A DNA stretch of 64,000 nt from contig NC_134681.1 in NCBI RefSeq assembly GCF_024713945.1, positions 434,001-498,000 of the forward strand, in the 5' to 3' direction. A model generated the notes under the pieces. That model was not told the DNA's origin. It saw only the letters and a program-made list of their open reading frames with translations, and made no database searches. Positions within the stretch are counted from its first letter, which is position 1. Each line of letters opens with the position of its first letter. The DNA is from Dermatophagoides farinae (taxonomy: Eukaryota > Arthropoda > Arachnida > Sarcoptiformes > Pyroglyphidae). The position numbers were made by a program, and so were the translations under genes. Positions 49,804-64,000 of the stretch are shown piece by piece.

Positions 49804-52800
49804 TCCGCTTCACTGTTATATTATATATAGTCCGATTTGGATGAACAAAATGGATCAATCATCATTATAATCATCATCATCATTATCATACACGGTATAT
49901 TGGTTTGTGTTTTGGGAAATCAAACTAACTAAAAAAAAAGAAAAAAAAATTGTTAAATTTTCAAAGCAATTTGTTGTCAATCACTTTTTATTAATAACAT
50001 TCTTGTACAGTTTAATAATCTATAAAGAAAATCGTTTGGAAAAAAAAAAACGAAATTCTTAATCCATGCCACTATATATGTAGTATTGCAATCATATTTT
50101 TCTCTACTGTTTCACAGTGGATCGTTTCTTATAATAATCTCTTGAGAATTTTTTTTTTCGTTCTGTTTTTGCTTTGTATTTGTGACTTTAACAATTTTCA
50201 AAATAGAAAAAATCATCATCATGAATCTTGATCATTTGGAATTTTTTTTTTGTTCACTAGAAATTCTATTTTTCTTTTAAAATTCTCATCATCATTTTTT
50301 TCTTTCCAGTGAGTAATGCAAGTTTTTGATGATAATGTCTTTTTTTTGTTGTTTCTTCTATCGATCGATCAATCTTATATTGTATATAGATATAGATAGA
50401 TTTATATGTTCGAATGTTCCATAAGAGAATGAAGACAAATAATTTGAATTTGATTCACGTCCAAACTACATCATCATCATCATCATCATCATATTTATAC
50501 CAAAGTGGTGTCTCCTTAAGTTTTTTTTTTTTTTGTTCTTTGCCTATTTACATTACATTCAATCAAATCAATAAAAAAATCAAAACAAAACGAAAAGTTT
50601 ACATTCTTCCTTTTCAATCATTTCAATCCGAATATTAAAAAAAAATCCTTTTGGGTTTAGGTCAATAATTTTCAATTACTATTCAAACAAACAAAAAAAG
50701 AAAACAAACCATTGATCTTTATAATAACTAATTCCTGTGCAACAAAAAAAATATCCAAGACAAATTAACTACAAATTTTGAAAAACCAATAAAACAAAAA
50801 ATGAAAAACGAACAAAATATTAGTTAGTTTCGTGGTCAATTGTTATATTAAAAAAACTGAAAAGCTATGATCCAACACCAAACAAACAAAATTGGTTATT
50901 GTTTGATAATGTTGTCTGAAATCATGGTTAATTCACCAGAAAACAAAATGAAGAAGAAGAAAAAAGAATGGAAAAAATTAAGTATTTCTTTGCTTCTGAT
51001 TTTTTTTCTCTCTCTCTCTCTCTCTCTTCAACTTATTTATTTATAATGCTTTGACATTGTTTTGTGTGAATAAACTCAAAACAATTTATTAGCGTACATG
51101 ATTCTTTGATTCATTCTAAGGATAAAATGACTAGCGCGGCAAGTGCCAAAGAGCTATTTGGTGATTGTGGTGTTTTTGTTGTTGTTGTTGTTGTTTTTTT
51201 TTTTTTTTTTTGATTGTGTGGTGATGGTAAGGAGAGAAACAGAACGAGATGATGATGAAACTAGCAATTTTGTTCGAATTTATTTTTCCATTCGAAACAC
51301 ATACATATTCACACAGAACACATATGTGATCATTTACTTTTTTTTCTGCTTCTAGATTGATATTAGCTTGCGCGATAATATCATCAAACGATTTTTTTTT
51401 AATTTTTGGTGCCGTTCGGCATTTTCAAATTTTCTTTTATTCGTTCTTTTTTTTTTGTTGACTGCTTTGGTCGGTCGATGGGTTGGTTGGTTGGTTGGCT
51501 GGTTCGTTGGATAAGGGGCTCATATCAAAAATGGTCCCATCACACACAAGCTGGTGTGGTATGATGATGATGATGATGGCGACGAAAACAACGACGGCGG
51601 CAACGTCGGTATAGACATGTCGATACAAAGAAAGAAGAAAAAAGATCCATATATTCACTATATGAATCAAAGTAAAAATTATCGTTACTAACTTGCCACG
51701 CAACTGATGATGATTGCTGCTGTTGATCAATAATGATGATGATGATGATGATGATTTTGGTGTCCATAGAAATAGAAGCTATGATTATCATCATGAACAT
51801 CATCATGAAAACCATCACCAAACACCCATAATCATCATAAATCGGAACAACAATAACGAAAAAAAGAAAAATAAAGAATGAAGAAAATGAATGAGAAAAA
51901 CATAGGCAAGCAATACACTAGTGATCAGATCCTTTTCATCATCATCATCATGATGGTGATGAAACGTGTTTCAATGTGTATTGATCCATTTCAAAAGAAG
52001 CGAAATAAACAATCTTTTCTCCTATCTTTCTTATTGCAGAGTTGATTAAATCAAAAAAAAAAAAAAACATGAAATAAAAATTTCCGACCAATAATAATAA
52101 TAATAACAACAACAAAAACATCGAAATATAAATTTTTTTGTTGTTGCTGTTGTTGTTGTAGTTGTTCATACACGTTAATTATTACATTTCTAGCGCGCTT
52201 TTTCTTCATTTAAGTGTGTGTGTGTGTGATAAGTATATATACATGCGTGTGTGATTCTATAATCACCTGAAGCACACTTACAGACACACATATATAAACA
52301 TTGATCAGAACACCTTTTGTGTTTGAAAAAAATGTTGATGTTTAATAAATGATTATGTGACACACGATGTATGATTATGATGATGATGATGATGATGCTG
52401 CTGCTGCTGACCATATGTGATTACATCATCATCATCATCACTATCATTATTTAACAACCTGGAAAAAAAATATAAAGTGAAGACAGACTAATTTGAGACC
52501 ATTTAGCAGTGTTTAGTAACAAAATTTTTTTTCCTCTTTTTCTTCTTCACCAACTAACCAACCACCAATCATTTAGTAAAATAAAATGAAAAAAAAATGA
52601 AAAGTGAATGTAGGTAGATAATAATAATCTTTAGAGATATAACAACGAGAAAAAAAAATTCATGGCATTCATTTGGTTACCATTTCTTGATGCACACACA
52701 CACACACACACACACTGATTTGTACAAAGATTGAAAAAAAAATTCAGCTTAGTGTGTTGTTGTTGATGGTTTTTGTTTTTTTTTCATTTGTAAAAAAAAA

Positions 52801-55800
52801 ATGGATAAATTCATTCGACACATCATCATTATCGTTTTTCTCGATACAGGAATCATGGTGGTAGTGAATCATCATCAACTACCATGTTATATAATTCATG
52901 ATAAAAAATAAAAACTATATACTTAAATGGCAAAGAACAAAAAAAAAATCCTGTGTGTGAGTATAAATTCGGGTGTAACTTTTGGATAATTTTTGTTTTT
53001 TTTTCACATCGGTATATCCAATATTTATACTGGACTTTGATTTATGTGTTTATATTGGTGTGTATGTGTGTGTATGTGTGTGCGTTTTGTATTGATCACT
53101 TTCACCCGAAATAAAAAGGTGTAAACATGGAAAATTTTCCATGTTGCTGTGTAATTGTTGTTGTTGTTGTTGTTGATCGAATGTTTTGATATATAAATAT
53201 ATACAAAACACACAAAGATATGTAATTTAACCAAAATTTTTTTTTTCTTCTTAAATTAAAAAGAAATTGATGATTTGTTATTTGAGTTTTTATTTTATAT
53301 TTTTAAATTTTTTTTTCTTCTTTAAATAAAATCAAAAAGACCCTGATGTTTATTTTTTTGTAAATGTAGATTTTATTTGTTTGTTTTTTTTCAACTTTCT
53401 CCCGTGTGTTTTTGTGTGTGTTTTTGTGTGTGTTTGTGTGTGTATAAAATGTTGTACTCATTCCGAAGAAATTCACATGGCTTTTTTAGGTGTAAAGATA
53501 TTTATTTATTTTTTTTTACCATCAAAAATACAAAAAAAATGTGCTATTTTTGAATAGATAAAAAAGCGAGTGAAAGTGATGGATAACTGGTAATTGACTG
53601 TTATTTTGTTTGTTTGTTTGTTTGTTTGTTTGCTGCATTTTCAAAGATTTTAATCTATATAATAATTTGCTAGCTGTCTGTATTCATCTATGCTCGACAA
53701 CAAGAAGAAAACAAAAACAAAAACAAAAACAAATCCGATAATTGATCCATTTTAAATTTGATTTTTGTTTTTTTTGTTTTTATTTTCGATCAATAAAATT
53801 CTTATCACTCACACTCACATTGATTTTATTCAATCGTTTTATTTTTTCGAAGCAATTGTGAAAAAAAATACAAACAAAAAAAAAACAAAAGAAACGAAAC
53901 GAAAAAAATTGGATAGATTGTTTGTTGAGATTGAACCACACGCATACACACACACACACACACACCAAACAGACCAAAAATATAAATTCGGAAGTGTTTG
54001 TGTGTATGTTTTTCTCACACACACAAATTTTCTATCTTTTTTTTTCTTCTTTGCAATCATTCAAGGATCCAAATGATTACATGCAAACACAGACACAGAC
54101 ACAAGAGATAGACAAACACTCATTCATTGATATCCAGATATTCATATCAAACAGGGAAATCATTTATTTTTCGTTTGATGATAATTTTACCAATTGTAGC
54201 ATTTTTTTTTAAAAACCATTCAACTTAAATAAATCATTGATAATGATGATGTAATGTTATGTATCTGTTTTTTTTTATTTTTTCGCCATCATCAAATATA
54301 TAATCATCGAATGAAAGTTCTGTTTTTTTTTCTATTTCAAAAAAAATTGGTTCCCATCACTATCACTATCATTACTGCTGCTACTCCTTCTCTCCAAGTG
54401 GATGTAAACATTATTATTATTATTATTATTTCCCCCCATGTCTCATTATCACATCATTTAAGTCTAATAATGTTTTTCATTTAATATCATCATTATATTT
54501 TAAAAGTAGATGAAATAATTTATTGATTCATAATTAATTAATTTAAAAAAGAATGGACGAACAAAAAAAAAATCTATATAGATGAAGGAAATGAACCTGC
54601 GAGAATGGGACTAGAAACAAAACAAAAAAAACGAAACACCAACACATACAACGAGATCAAGCTGGATCATTATTGAGCAATGGCCAATCCTTTAATTTTA
54701 ACCATCATTATTATTATCATCATCATTTTGAAGCCATTTTGTTGTTGTTGTTATCATAGTGAATTTTTTTTTGTCTGGTGTTGAGAGAATGTTCAATGTT
54801 TTTTTTTGTCAATATTCAATCATAATTGATTATGATGGACAATGGATTAATTTATGAGCAACGAATCAAAAAAAAAAATTAATTTCATATATCGTGAACG
54901 AAATATTCGATAATTGAAAAATAAATTTCAATTCTATGCCAAAAGCATTCATTAATTTTCACTATAGATTATTGATGAATGATAAAATTGAATTTTCATT
55001 TATTTAAAAAAAATTGATGAATGAATCGTTTTTTTATATAATAAATTCATGCATGATGATTTCACATCGATTCAACATTCTAAAAAATCTGATCATATTG
55101 ACCAAATACGATTACATCATTTGTTCATGATAATTTTTCATCATATCATCATATGAAAAAAAATTGTTAACACTAAAGATGTGTCGATGTGTGTGTGTGT
55201 GTGTGTGATAGGATTATCCAAAATGCACGCAGCGTCACTTTTTAGTATCAAACATAACAACAACAAAAAAGATCAAGAAATGAGAAAAAAAAACACTATT
55301 ATTATTTTCATTTCCGTTATAGAATGACCATACCATTAATGTCAATTTTTTCTCTCCCTTTGCATTGTCCACCATCAAGTTGATGATTTCAGCATGAAAA
55401 AAATAATAAAATAAAATTTTTTATGCTGATTTCATATATACATCGTAGTTGTGATGTTATTTTTTTTTTGTTTTTTGTATTCAATTTGATTGATTTACAA
55501 GATTTTTATATTTGACACTTCTTTATTTCTATTTTTCTTCATTTGCTTTGGTTATGGTGTTTTTTTTTTCATTCTCTGTGAATCAAAGAAAGAGAGATAA
55601 ATGCTAATATAACATCACATTTATTTATTGGCCAAATGACAAATGAATTTGTTGTCCGCATCCGTAGCGATCCACGACCAATGAAACTAGAATAAAAAAA
55701 AACGTGGTGTTTAGAAAATACAAATAATAATACAATCTAATCTATCTGAAAAACAAACAAACAAACAAGAAAAAAATAATTCGGGATTAATCGTTATTTG

Positions 55801-57262
55801 TTGATGATGCGGGTTTTTTGTTGTTGTTGTTGCTGCTATTCATTATAGAGGATTATATTCTTCATTTTATCATTACCAACTACATACAGTGAAACTAACC
55901 GGATGATGACGATGATGATGATCATGATCATGATCAGATGACATTTATTTTTATTTGCTTAATATTTATATTCTCTCTAATCAAAGATATTCCATATTGG
56001 TAAAGATCAAGTGAATGAAAATTCTATTCATTTCGAATGAATACAATGTGTATGTATTAATTCTGTTGTTGTTGCTGCTGCTGTTATGAAATGATGCAGT
56101 TTCATTCATTGTTATTGTTATTGTTGGAAAATTGATTGAAACACAAGTATCTGATAGTTTATCATTTCTTTGTTATTGTCATCATCATCGTTATTATAAT
56201 TCTGTAGCAATTTTTTTTCATTTCTATTCCGGAATTATGCTTAGAAAAGAAAAAAACGGAAGGCTAAAATAAATCTTTTTATCGATCACAATCACATCAT
56301 AACTCCATTGAATCATATCACACACATTCTCTGATGAATAACACACACGCATACACACACATCTCAACTCTTGATTCAAAAATGATGATGAGGATAATAA
56401 TTTTTCTGTTCATTTTTTATCTACATTAGTGCATGTCATTTTGTAATCTACACGATTTATACACACACACACCCACACACTTGACATTTCAAGTTTTTTT
56501 TATATTTCAACTTTGTTTTTTCTAGTTGATGATCCAATTTTTTTTTTTTGCTGTCCAACAATTTTCGATTGATATACGGATGTAGAATTTTTTCATTTTT
56601 ATTTTATTTGGAAATTTCGATTCAATTCGATTCGGTTTGGATTTTGTTTGATAACAACAACAACAACAACAACAAATCATGTGTTTTTTCTTTTGATTTC
56701 CTGTGATTTTTATATATTTATATTTTGGATGGATCGTTAAAATAACCAGGCCATAGTTTAATAATAATAATAATAAATAAAGGATCCTTTACAGTTTATT
56801 TGGTCTTATTTGATGCTGCCGCCGCCACCATCCTTGTTGTTGTTGTTGTGACCACCACCGATGCCGCGATTGCCATAAGCATAAACATATGAAAAAGAAA
56901 AAAATTTTTTTTTCTTTTTTTTTTCGTTCATTCAGTTTGCCGCAAAATATTAAAGCCCGATGTATGTATGAATGTTTGTGTGTGTGTGTGTGTGTGTAGT
57001 ATATGCTCAAATATAATGGTAAACCCAAAGAGCCAATCGAAAACTTAAACCAAAACCGAAAACCAAAAAAAAAAAAAAAATAAAAAAAATAATGCACAAT
57101 TGGTAAGTAAAAAAAAAACGAGAACTAGAGTTAGGAATACCATATACTATAACCATTTCATTTGGTGTTTGAATCTCAAACTGTGTGCACACACACACAC
57201 ACGCATTCGCATATCAAAGAAATAAACTTATAATAATAATACACAGATCAGGATAAACGAAA

Positions 57263-57274
57263 TTTTGGCGCGCG
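57263..57274. promoter_or_regulatory. E2F-like site in a CG-rich patch
   Basis: TTTTGGCGCGCG matches the E2F consensus TTTSSCGC and is the most CG-dense 12-mer of the right-hand region. No gene start is identified beside it, so function is uncertain. Confidence 0.25.
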
Positions 57275-58705
57275 TTATCTCATAATATTTGATGAATCCC
57301 TGTATACAAGAAAAAGAGAAAGAAAATCTTTCGTTTTTTTTTGTTTTATTCACCAACTGAATTCAATTCAAGTCAATTTAATTTATTTATCTATTTAATT
57401 CATCTATATATATATATATATCGAAACATTTCTGTTTTCTCTTCTATTGACTATTTTTGTTTCTCTTTCTCTATTTTTTTTACAAAAAAAATTTTTTTTC
57501 ACTCTCATCACCATCACCATCATCATCATCATCATCAAATTTCGTGAAATGTGAATGTGAGAGAAAAGAATGAATAAAAAAAAAAACTTTGTACTGTGCC
57601 GCTCTGTGTTCTCTTTGCTGTTTGTGTGTGTGTGTGTTTTGATTGAATTGATTTCATTTCTGTTCTGTGCATGAATCCAACAAACACGGGCTATACAACC
57701 ACCAAAAAAAAAACAACAACAACAACAACTAGTTTTTTTTTATTTTATTTTGGACTTTGAAAATAAAAGAGAAGTAATAATAAAAAAAAACTAGAAATCT
57801 AAATCTTGACGAAAGACCAAAAACGAAGCGCCAAAAAACAACAACAACAAAAAAAAAGAAAAAGAAAAAGAGAGAAAAAACATTAACATCGTCTCGAAGA
57901 ATATTTTCATTCGATCAACACAAGACCATCATCATCATCATCATCATCGTATATTCATCATCATCGTATATTCATCATCATCATCTTTATTCGTTTTTTT
58001 TTTGTTTTTATTTTTGTTTTTGTCATCAGGTCTGTGTATGACCAAAAATTTAAAGGGAAAAAAAATCATTGAATTCAATTTCAAATAACCAGAGATTGTC
58101 GATTTAGAATAATAATAATAAACGATCATTTTTATTTCCAGATATTGATTATTTTTTTCAAATTGAAAAAAAATTTTCAAACTTGTGTCGTTACATTTTT
58201 CTCCATCTTTTTTTTCACTTCAACATCATCATCAGAATCATCAGAATCATCATTATAAAAAAAAATTTCAATTCTTTATTTCGAATTCTTTTTTTTTCTG
58301 TCGGCATTCTGGATTAAATTTTTGTTTTTTTTTTTTCATCGTCCAGGAATTTCGTTCTAGTGTATTTGTAGTGCAAGTGCGTGTGTGTGTGTGTGTGTGC
58401 GTTTTGAAAATTGAAATAAAAAGAAAGAAAAAAAAATTTCATTTTTATATTCAATTCTCGTTCTGGTTCTGATTCTGGTTCTCGATCATTGATCATCAAA
58501 TGAAAAATTTTTCTGTTCATTTTTTTTTGTTTTGCTCCGTTTTTTTTTAAATCACAAACGGCAACCGTACAAAAAATCTTTTGATGATTTTTTTTTCATC
58601 CATTTTTTTCTGATATTCATTCATTATCATTTGTTGTTGGTGTTTTCATCCGGATATCTGTGAAACAGATCAAACAAACAAACAGAATTTCCAATTCATT
58701 ATCAG

Positions 58706-58851
58706 TGTATTAAGAAAAAAAACCGTATTGAAAAGTAATTCTGAATCATCATCAACATCATCATCACATCATTATAATATTTTCGATCGTCATCATAAAA
58801 AAAAGTTGACAAATTATTCATTGTTTTTTTTCTGGATGAGCGGAATAAATT
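58706..58851 (+). other. Possible orphan exon
   Basis: An open stretch between an acceptor-like ATTATCAG and a strong donor GTAAGT. It would encode a Ser/His-rich segment ending WMSGIN. No ATG opens it and no partner exon is visible, so it is only a candidate internal or 5' exon of a gene continuing to the right. Confidence 0.2.
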
Positions 58852-60894
58852 GTAAGTTTTACCGTTTTTGTTTGTGTCTGTGTTTTTATGGTTATTTCAA
58901 TTTTTTTTACCACATGTCCTTTATTCAATCAATTTGATTGATTCTTTATCTATAACTTTAAAGTGAATTTTTTTTCTTTTGGTTTTCATTCCATTTGATC
59001 TCATCAGTTATTTTTTTTCTCATCATCATCATCATCATCATCATCGTTATTTGTTGTTCTGTCCTGTCATGACGTCGATCAGTCTTCTTCGACATTTTGT
59101 CGTTGTTGTTGCTGTCGTAGTCGTTGTTTTTGTTTTTTTTTTTTTTTTTTTTTTGCTAGCTTGCAAGCTTCATTCTCATCGACAGAATTCTCAGAAGACC
59201 CAATTAAAGTTGGCCATGTGTTTAGTTCAATTTAGTTTTTTTTTTTGTTTCTCCCTTGTAAATGTTAATGTTGTATACGACGTTCATTTTTACGTTGTTT
59301 TCAATTAGTGGAAAAAAAACAAGAAAAAAATCGTATATGACCGTCTATGTCGTTGTACTCATCATTATCATCATTCAGGGAAAAAACGTCGACAGGTCTT
59401 TTTTTTTTTGGTATTTTCGTTCTTTCATTAGTGTTTACCTGAGTCAGAATAAATGAGAAAAAAAAAATTTTATTTTTTTTTTGTTTTCAGACTTCATTAT
59501 CATCGACAATCACCATCATCATCATGATCATCATCCAAATGAACACATTTCATTTATTCTTTCATTGTTGTTGTTGTTGTTGTTGCTGCTGCTGCTGTTG
59601 TTGGTCGTCATCAGTGAATTTATAGCCGACGAAAACAACAACAACAACAACAAAACAAGTCCTATTCCAGAATATAGAGTATAGCTGTAATAATAGTGAT
59701 GATGATGATGATAATACAATGAATGAAAAAAAAAATTAATTACTAGTTTTACTTTACGAATCAATGGAAAATTTTTTTTCGTTTTTTTTCCAATGGGTGG
59801 ACGGTTCTTGGATCAATTTTCATTGATGGTTTTTTTCCCAGTTCTGTTGTAAATTGATAAAAATATGAAATTCATATAGATATTGATAAAACAATTCAAA
59901 TCTAATATAATCTGATGTTCCAATCAAAATGCACTTGTAAAGAGAAAGAGAAAAAAAAATGAAGCTAATTAGAGTTCATGTGATCACAATTACATTATCT
60001 CGATGAAATCAAAATGCAATGGCCAATGATGGTAGTGGTGGTTGTGGTGGTGATGGTGTTAATATAATTGATGTTGTGTTTGTCTCTTTTAACACTATGG
60101 TGTCCGGTTATTCTACCAAAAAAAAAATTGTCGGTAACATTGTTTTCTTCGAATACTCTACGTTCTTTTTTTTAATCATATATCAATGTGATTTGACCGG
60201 TATCTAATGCAAGTTTTTTCCGGTTGTTCTGTGGCCAGTAGTCATTGTGTTAAATAGCTGTTTTTCTTTGGTTCAATGATTGAGGTTGTTAAGTAGTTTG
60301 TATTTTCTTTTCTTTTTTTTTTGTTTGATCCTAAATTTACTTTTTCATCGTTAAGAGAAAAAAAACGGGATTAGTTCCGATAATGTCCTAAAATGTTTTT
60401 CCATGTTTTGTTTGATTGTTGAAGTTATTTTCGAGATTTTGTGATTTTTTTTTCGTTATTGTTGTTTATGTTTTTGTCTCTTTTCATGACAACAACAACA
60501 ACAATGTTGACGACATGAAACTTTTGTATTGGCACGAATCACAGATATATAAATAAATAAAAAAAAAGAGTATTTTCGAATCGAACAACAATTTTGAATC
60601 AAATATGAGATTAGAATTGTGTTGTAGTTGTTGTAGTTGTTGATGATGTTGATGTTGATGACAACCAAACAAATAATCGAACAACCCAAAGAATAAAAGT
60701 CAATTTTAGGTTTTTTCTGGTTAATGATAACGATGATGATGATGGCGGCGGCGGTGGTGGTGTTGTTGTTGGTGGTGGTGGTGTTTAAGCCATATAAAAT
60801 TGATGAAAGATTGGCACATTTGACGACAACAACAACGACCAAAGAGACAATCATTAGGATCAATTGTGTTCAATTGTCGTTGTCGTTGTTGTCA

Positions 60895-60895
60895 G

Positions 60896-60928
<33 letters not shown>

Positions 60929-60948
60929 GTGTGTGTGTGTGTGTGTTT
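60895..60948. repeat. (TTG)n(TG)n compound microsatellite
   Basis: About ten TTG copies run directly into about ten TG copies. It produces Leu-rich and Cys-Val ORFs that are not genes. Confidence 0.9.
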
Positions 60949-62712
60949 GAAACATGAAAAAAAATTCTCAAATCAAACATTTACAAATTTAGGACGATGA
61001 TGATCATTAAAGTCAATTGTCATTTTATTATTATAAATACAAATACAATTATTATTAAATTGCCTTTAATATTTGCCGGCCAGCAGTCAATTTTGATGGA
61101 TAATTTTCATTCAATTCAATGTAGTGAATGACAAAAAAAAATTGTATAAAATTGGAAAAAAATGAACAATTTCAACATTCGATTTGATTTAATTGAATTG
61201 AATAGCTCAGCTTTGGTAGATTTGGAAAAAATTAGATCGGTCGATCAAGCAAAAAAAAACACCCATATATAAATCAAAATCAATCAATTCGATCAATTCT
61301 TTTGAGGATCACTTTCAAATGATGCATGTGTGTGTGTGCGTATCGGTCTTCGAAGAAGAAAAAACCCCGTGAAGAAAAATTGACATCAAAAGACCGTAAC
61401 ATTTTTTTTGTTGTCAATTTTCACTTTTGCTTTGTCAAAAAAATTTTTTTTTACATTAATGTCATTTCTCATTAACTTTAATTGATCGATTCCTATTTCA
61501 ATTTTCTTTTTCTCACTTTTTTGATATATAATCACAATTTATTCAGTTTTCCATTTCTCTCTCTCTTTCTCTCTCTATTTTCAAAATGAATCCGTTTCCA
61601 TTACAATTTGCAATTTTATTTTCTCATTTTTTTTTCACCAAAATTAATGTTCATAATGATAATAATGTAGTTGAATTATATAAATTTTCTGTCTGTCTGT
61701 ATTTTTTTTTAGTAAAGTTTTTTTTTGCATCCATATCGATTTAAAGCGTATAGCGTTGGATGTTTGTGACGACCAATTCTTTATGGATCATGAATATATA
61801 TATTTACTTTACTTTTCAAACATCATACCAAAAAGCATCAACATTAATGATTCATTATTGTTTTTCTGGTGAAAAATAAATAAATGACAATTTTCTCTAC
61901 CGTTGGCAAAAATGTTGGCGTGTTTCATCATCATTTTATTTGTGTTGATGTTTATGTTTACACCTAATTTTTGCAGTTGTTGTTGATGATGATGATGATG
62001 ATGATAATAATAATGTTAAAATGACGTGTATCACAGAATTCTGTTTTTTTTTGTTTGTTTTTTTGATTCTTTTACATCCGTTTGTCCGTAAAGTATTCAT
62101 TATTCATTAAAGTATTTATTTATTCATTCAGTTGTTTGTGTATGTTTGCATTGAAAATGAATGTTTCAGACATTTTTGGTTGAAAATTCTGATGATGATG
62201 AATATATAACCATACACATACACACACACAAATTGTTTTCATATTTTTTCACATATGACAAATAAAAAATATAGAAGACTAGAACACTTTCAAGTGGAAA
62301 CAAAACAAATAGAGAGAGAGAGAGAGAAAAAAAATGGTGGAATTTTTGTTCCACTTTCTTGCAATACATGATCAACAAATAGAACGAATATAGAATACAA
62401 TTGTATTTGAATGAATTTTAATGTATAGATTCAATTATTGAATATCTAACTACTACTAACGGACATTTATATATATATATTCTGTAAATTAATTGTGAAC
62501 AAAAAAAAGAAAAAAATAAAAACAAACAAACAAACACGAATCATCATCATCATCATCATCATTATATTCAATTCGACAAAAAAAACAAGTAACTAACTAA
62601 ATGTAAAAAGGTTAGAAACTTTTGTATATTTCTCTACATTTACATTTTCAATTCATGAATTTATAATAACAAATAATAAAAGTTCAAGTGTATAAGTCAA
62701 CAACAACAACAA

Positions 62713-62743
<31 letters not shown>

Positions 62744-64000
62744 TGGAAACTTTTTTTTTTGTATGATATTAAAAGAAAAAACTTTTCCACTCTTTTTCAT
62801 TGCTGGATTTTAATTAAAAAAATACATATATAGATGAATTTTGCATTTTTTTCTCAACAAATAAACTTTTTTTGCGTAATAATGATAATTTGATTCACAA
62901 TTTATTCTCGTTACGCTGGTCCAGTTGAACATTTTTTTTCCAATGATTATCATTCATTCAAAATGTTGTTCAAAATTTGAATTTCACCAGAATTCATTCA
63001 TTCATTCATTCATCATGATCATCATTTTTTTTCTTCTTTGAATTGTCCTCACATTTATTGGGTTCAAGTATTTTTTTTTTTTTGCTGTTGTTGTTGAATG
63101 AATACATCGACAACAAAAAAAATAGTTACGCATCATTTATTTTTATTTTCATTTTTTTTCACTCCCAAAAATCACACATTTCAAACACACATTTATTTAT
63201 ATTTATGAATGCTTGATTTGTTTCTGTAGTTTGGTTGTATCGATTGAATATTTATCATTTGTTTTGTTTTGTTTTGTTTGTTTGTTTTTTTTCTGGGTAT
63301 ACGAAATGAATAAATTTCCAATAAATACATGGTTTGATGGTCTTTTCTTGGTTTTCATAACTATTCTCTCTTTTTGGTCAGAAGAATTATGAGACAATTC
63401 TTCAGATGGATTTTTTTTTGTGTTCTGCCACATTAAACGCCCACAATTAAAGTGATAAACTTTTCTCTACTTTCTCTCTCTCTCTCTCTCTTCTTCTCTT
63501 TTCATATTTCTAATTCCCGTTTACATGTATGGTGTGTGTTTGTGCATATGTTTGCGCTTTTAATTAATTAAAGCGATCAACTATAGAGGCTATAGAATCT
63601 GGAAAAAAAAATTCCACAAATGAAACATTTGAATTAATGACAGAATCGAATAATAGATTATAGCTTGACATAGAATGTATTCATAGTGTGTTAAAAATTT
63701 TTTTTTGTTTTGTTTCTTATCACCATCATTGTTTGATGAACGATGGTGAACAATCTATTCTGGGATTCTGGAACAAACAAGCAAGCAAGCAACCATTCAT
63801 TCATTCATTCATTTGTCGTTTTTTTATGGACTGTTTTTTGGATTTTTTTTCAGATTCTTTTTTTTGTTGTTGTTGTTGTTGTTGTTGGTATTAATGTTGT
63901 TCATAAGTCATTCAGTACTCAGCACTATGTTTTTTAACGCTGTATCTCAAATGTCACTGGTTAGCTTGTACAAAAGCATGATATGTGTGTGTGTTGAATG

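Noticed and set aside
51437-51821. Two minus-strand ORFs of 97 and 93 residues
   Set aside because: Low-complexity Ile, Val and Met reads over (GAT)n; no family match and no gene context.
59481-59764. Leu-rich ORF after an acceptor-like TTTTCAG, resembling a signal peptide
   Set aside because: The Leu run is a (TTG/CTG)n repeat, there is no in-frame ATG, and the frame ends soon without a good donor.
60456-60957. Overlapping ORFs of 135 and 77 residues rich in Val, Leu, Thr and Ile
   Set aside because: Built from (GGT)n, (TTG)n and (CAA)n repeats with no domain and no splice partners.

Overview
This is an AT-rich eukaryotic nuclear window. It shows spliced protein-coding genes with short GT-AG introns (many 54-90 nt), long Gln/Asn/His/Ser tracts in proteins, and intergenic DNA packed with simple repeats such as (CAT)n, (CAA)n, (CA)n and poly-T. 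Every recognisable gene is an animal gene. Fife-like active-zone protein, Dispatched and a two-BIR RING IAP together point to an arthropod. The compact introns, strong AT bias and homopolymer-rich proteins suggest an astigmatan mite (Dermatophagoides-like), but that taxon is an inference. I see no prokaryotic operons, CRISPR arrays, tRNA or rRNA genes, or transposase ORFs.

Layout. Four genes lie on the minus strand at the left: a purple acid phosphatase (ACP7-like, 2057-4089), an inhibitor-of-apoptosis protein with two BIRs and a RING (4618-6210), a ceramide-1-phosphate transfer protein (GLTP fold, 7205-8029), and a compact ATAD5/Elg1-type PCNA-unloader AAA+ protein (10126-11868). After about 5.6 kb of non-coding DNA comes a large plus-strand gene, 17479-34822. 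It is a Fife/Piccolo-RIM-like presynaptic scaffold that I assembled from 14 coding segments into a 2920-residue reading frame. Next is Dispatched (plus, 36801-40649, 6 exons, 1168 residues), which converges tail to tail on kynurenine 3-monooxygenase (minus, 40852-42842, 4 exons). A small TMEM267-like membrane protein follows (plus, 46717-47477). The remaining 16.5 kb (47478-64000) holds no gene I can support and is dominated by microsatellites. It may be regulatory DNA or an intron/5' region of a gene beyond the window.

The genes do not form one pathway. They are housekeeping genes (CPTP, ATAD5, KMO, ACP7), cell-death control (IAP), morphogen release (Dispatched) and synaptic vesicle release (Fife). 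The most useful points for annotation are: two introns that are stop-free and multiples of three, so simple ORF calling reads through them (one disrupts a BIR zinc finger on paper only); a 30-nt frame-preserving microexon carrying metal ligands of the phosphatase; a Fife gene that ends in a proline-rich tail with no C2 domains in view; a Dispatched whose TM4 acidic pair reads Asp-Asn; and a perfect CG-rich inverted repeat just upstream of the ATAD5 start. I found no wholly new gene system. All exon joins were made by eye from splice signals, frame and family similarity, and have not been tested against RNA.
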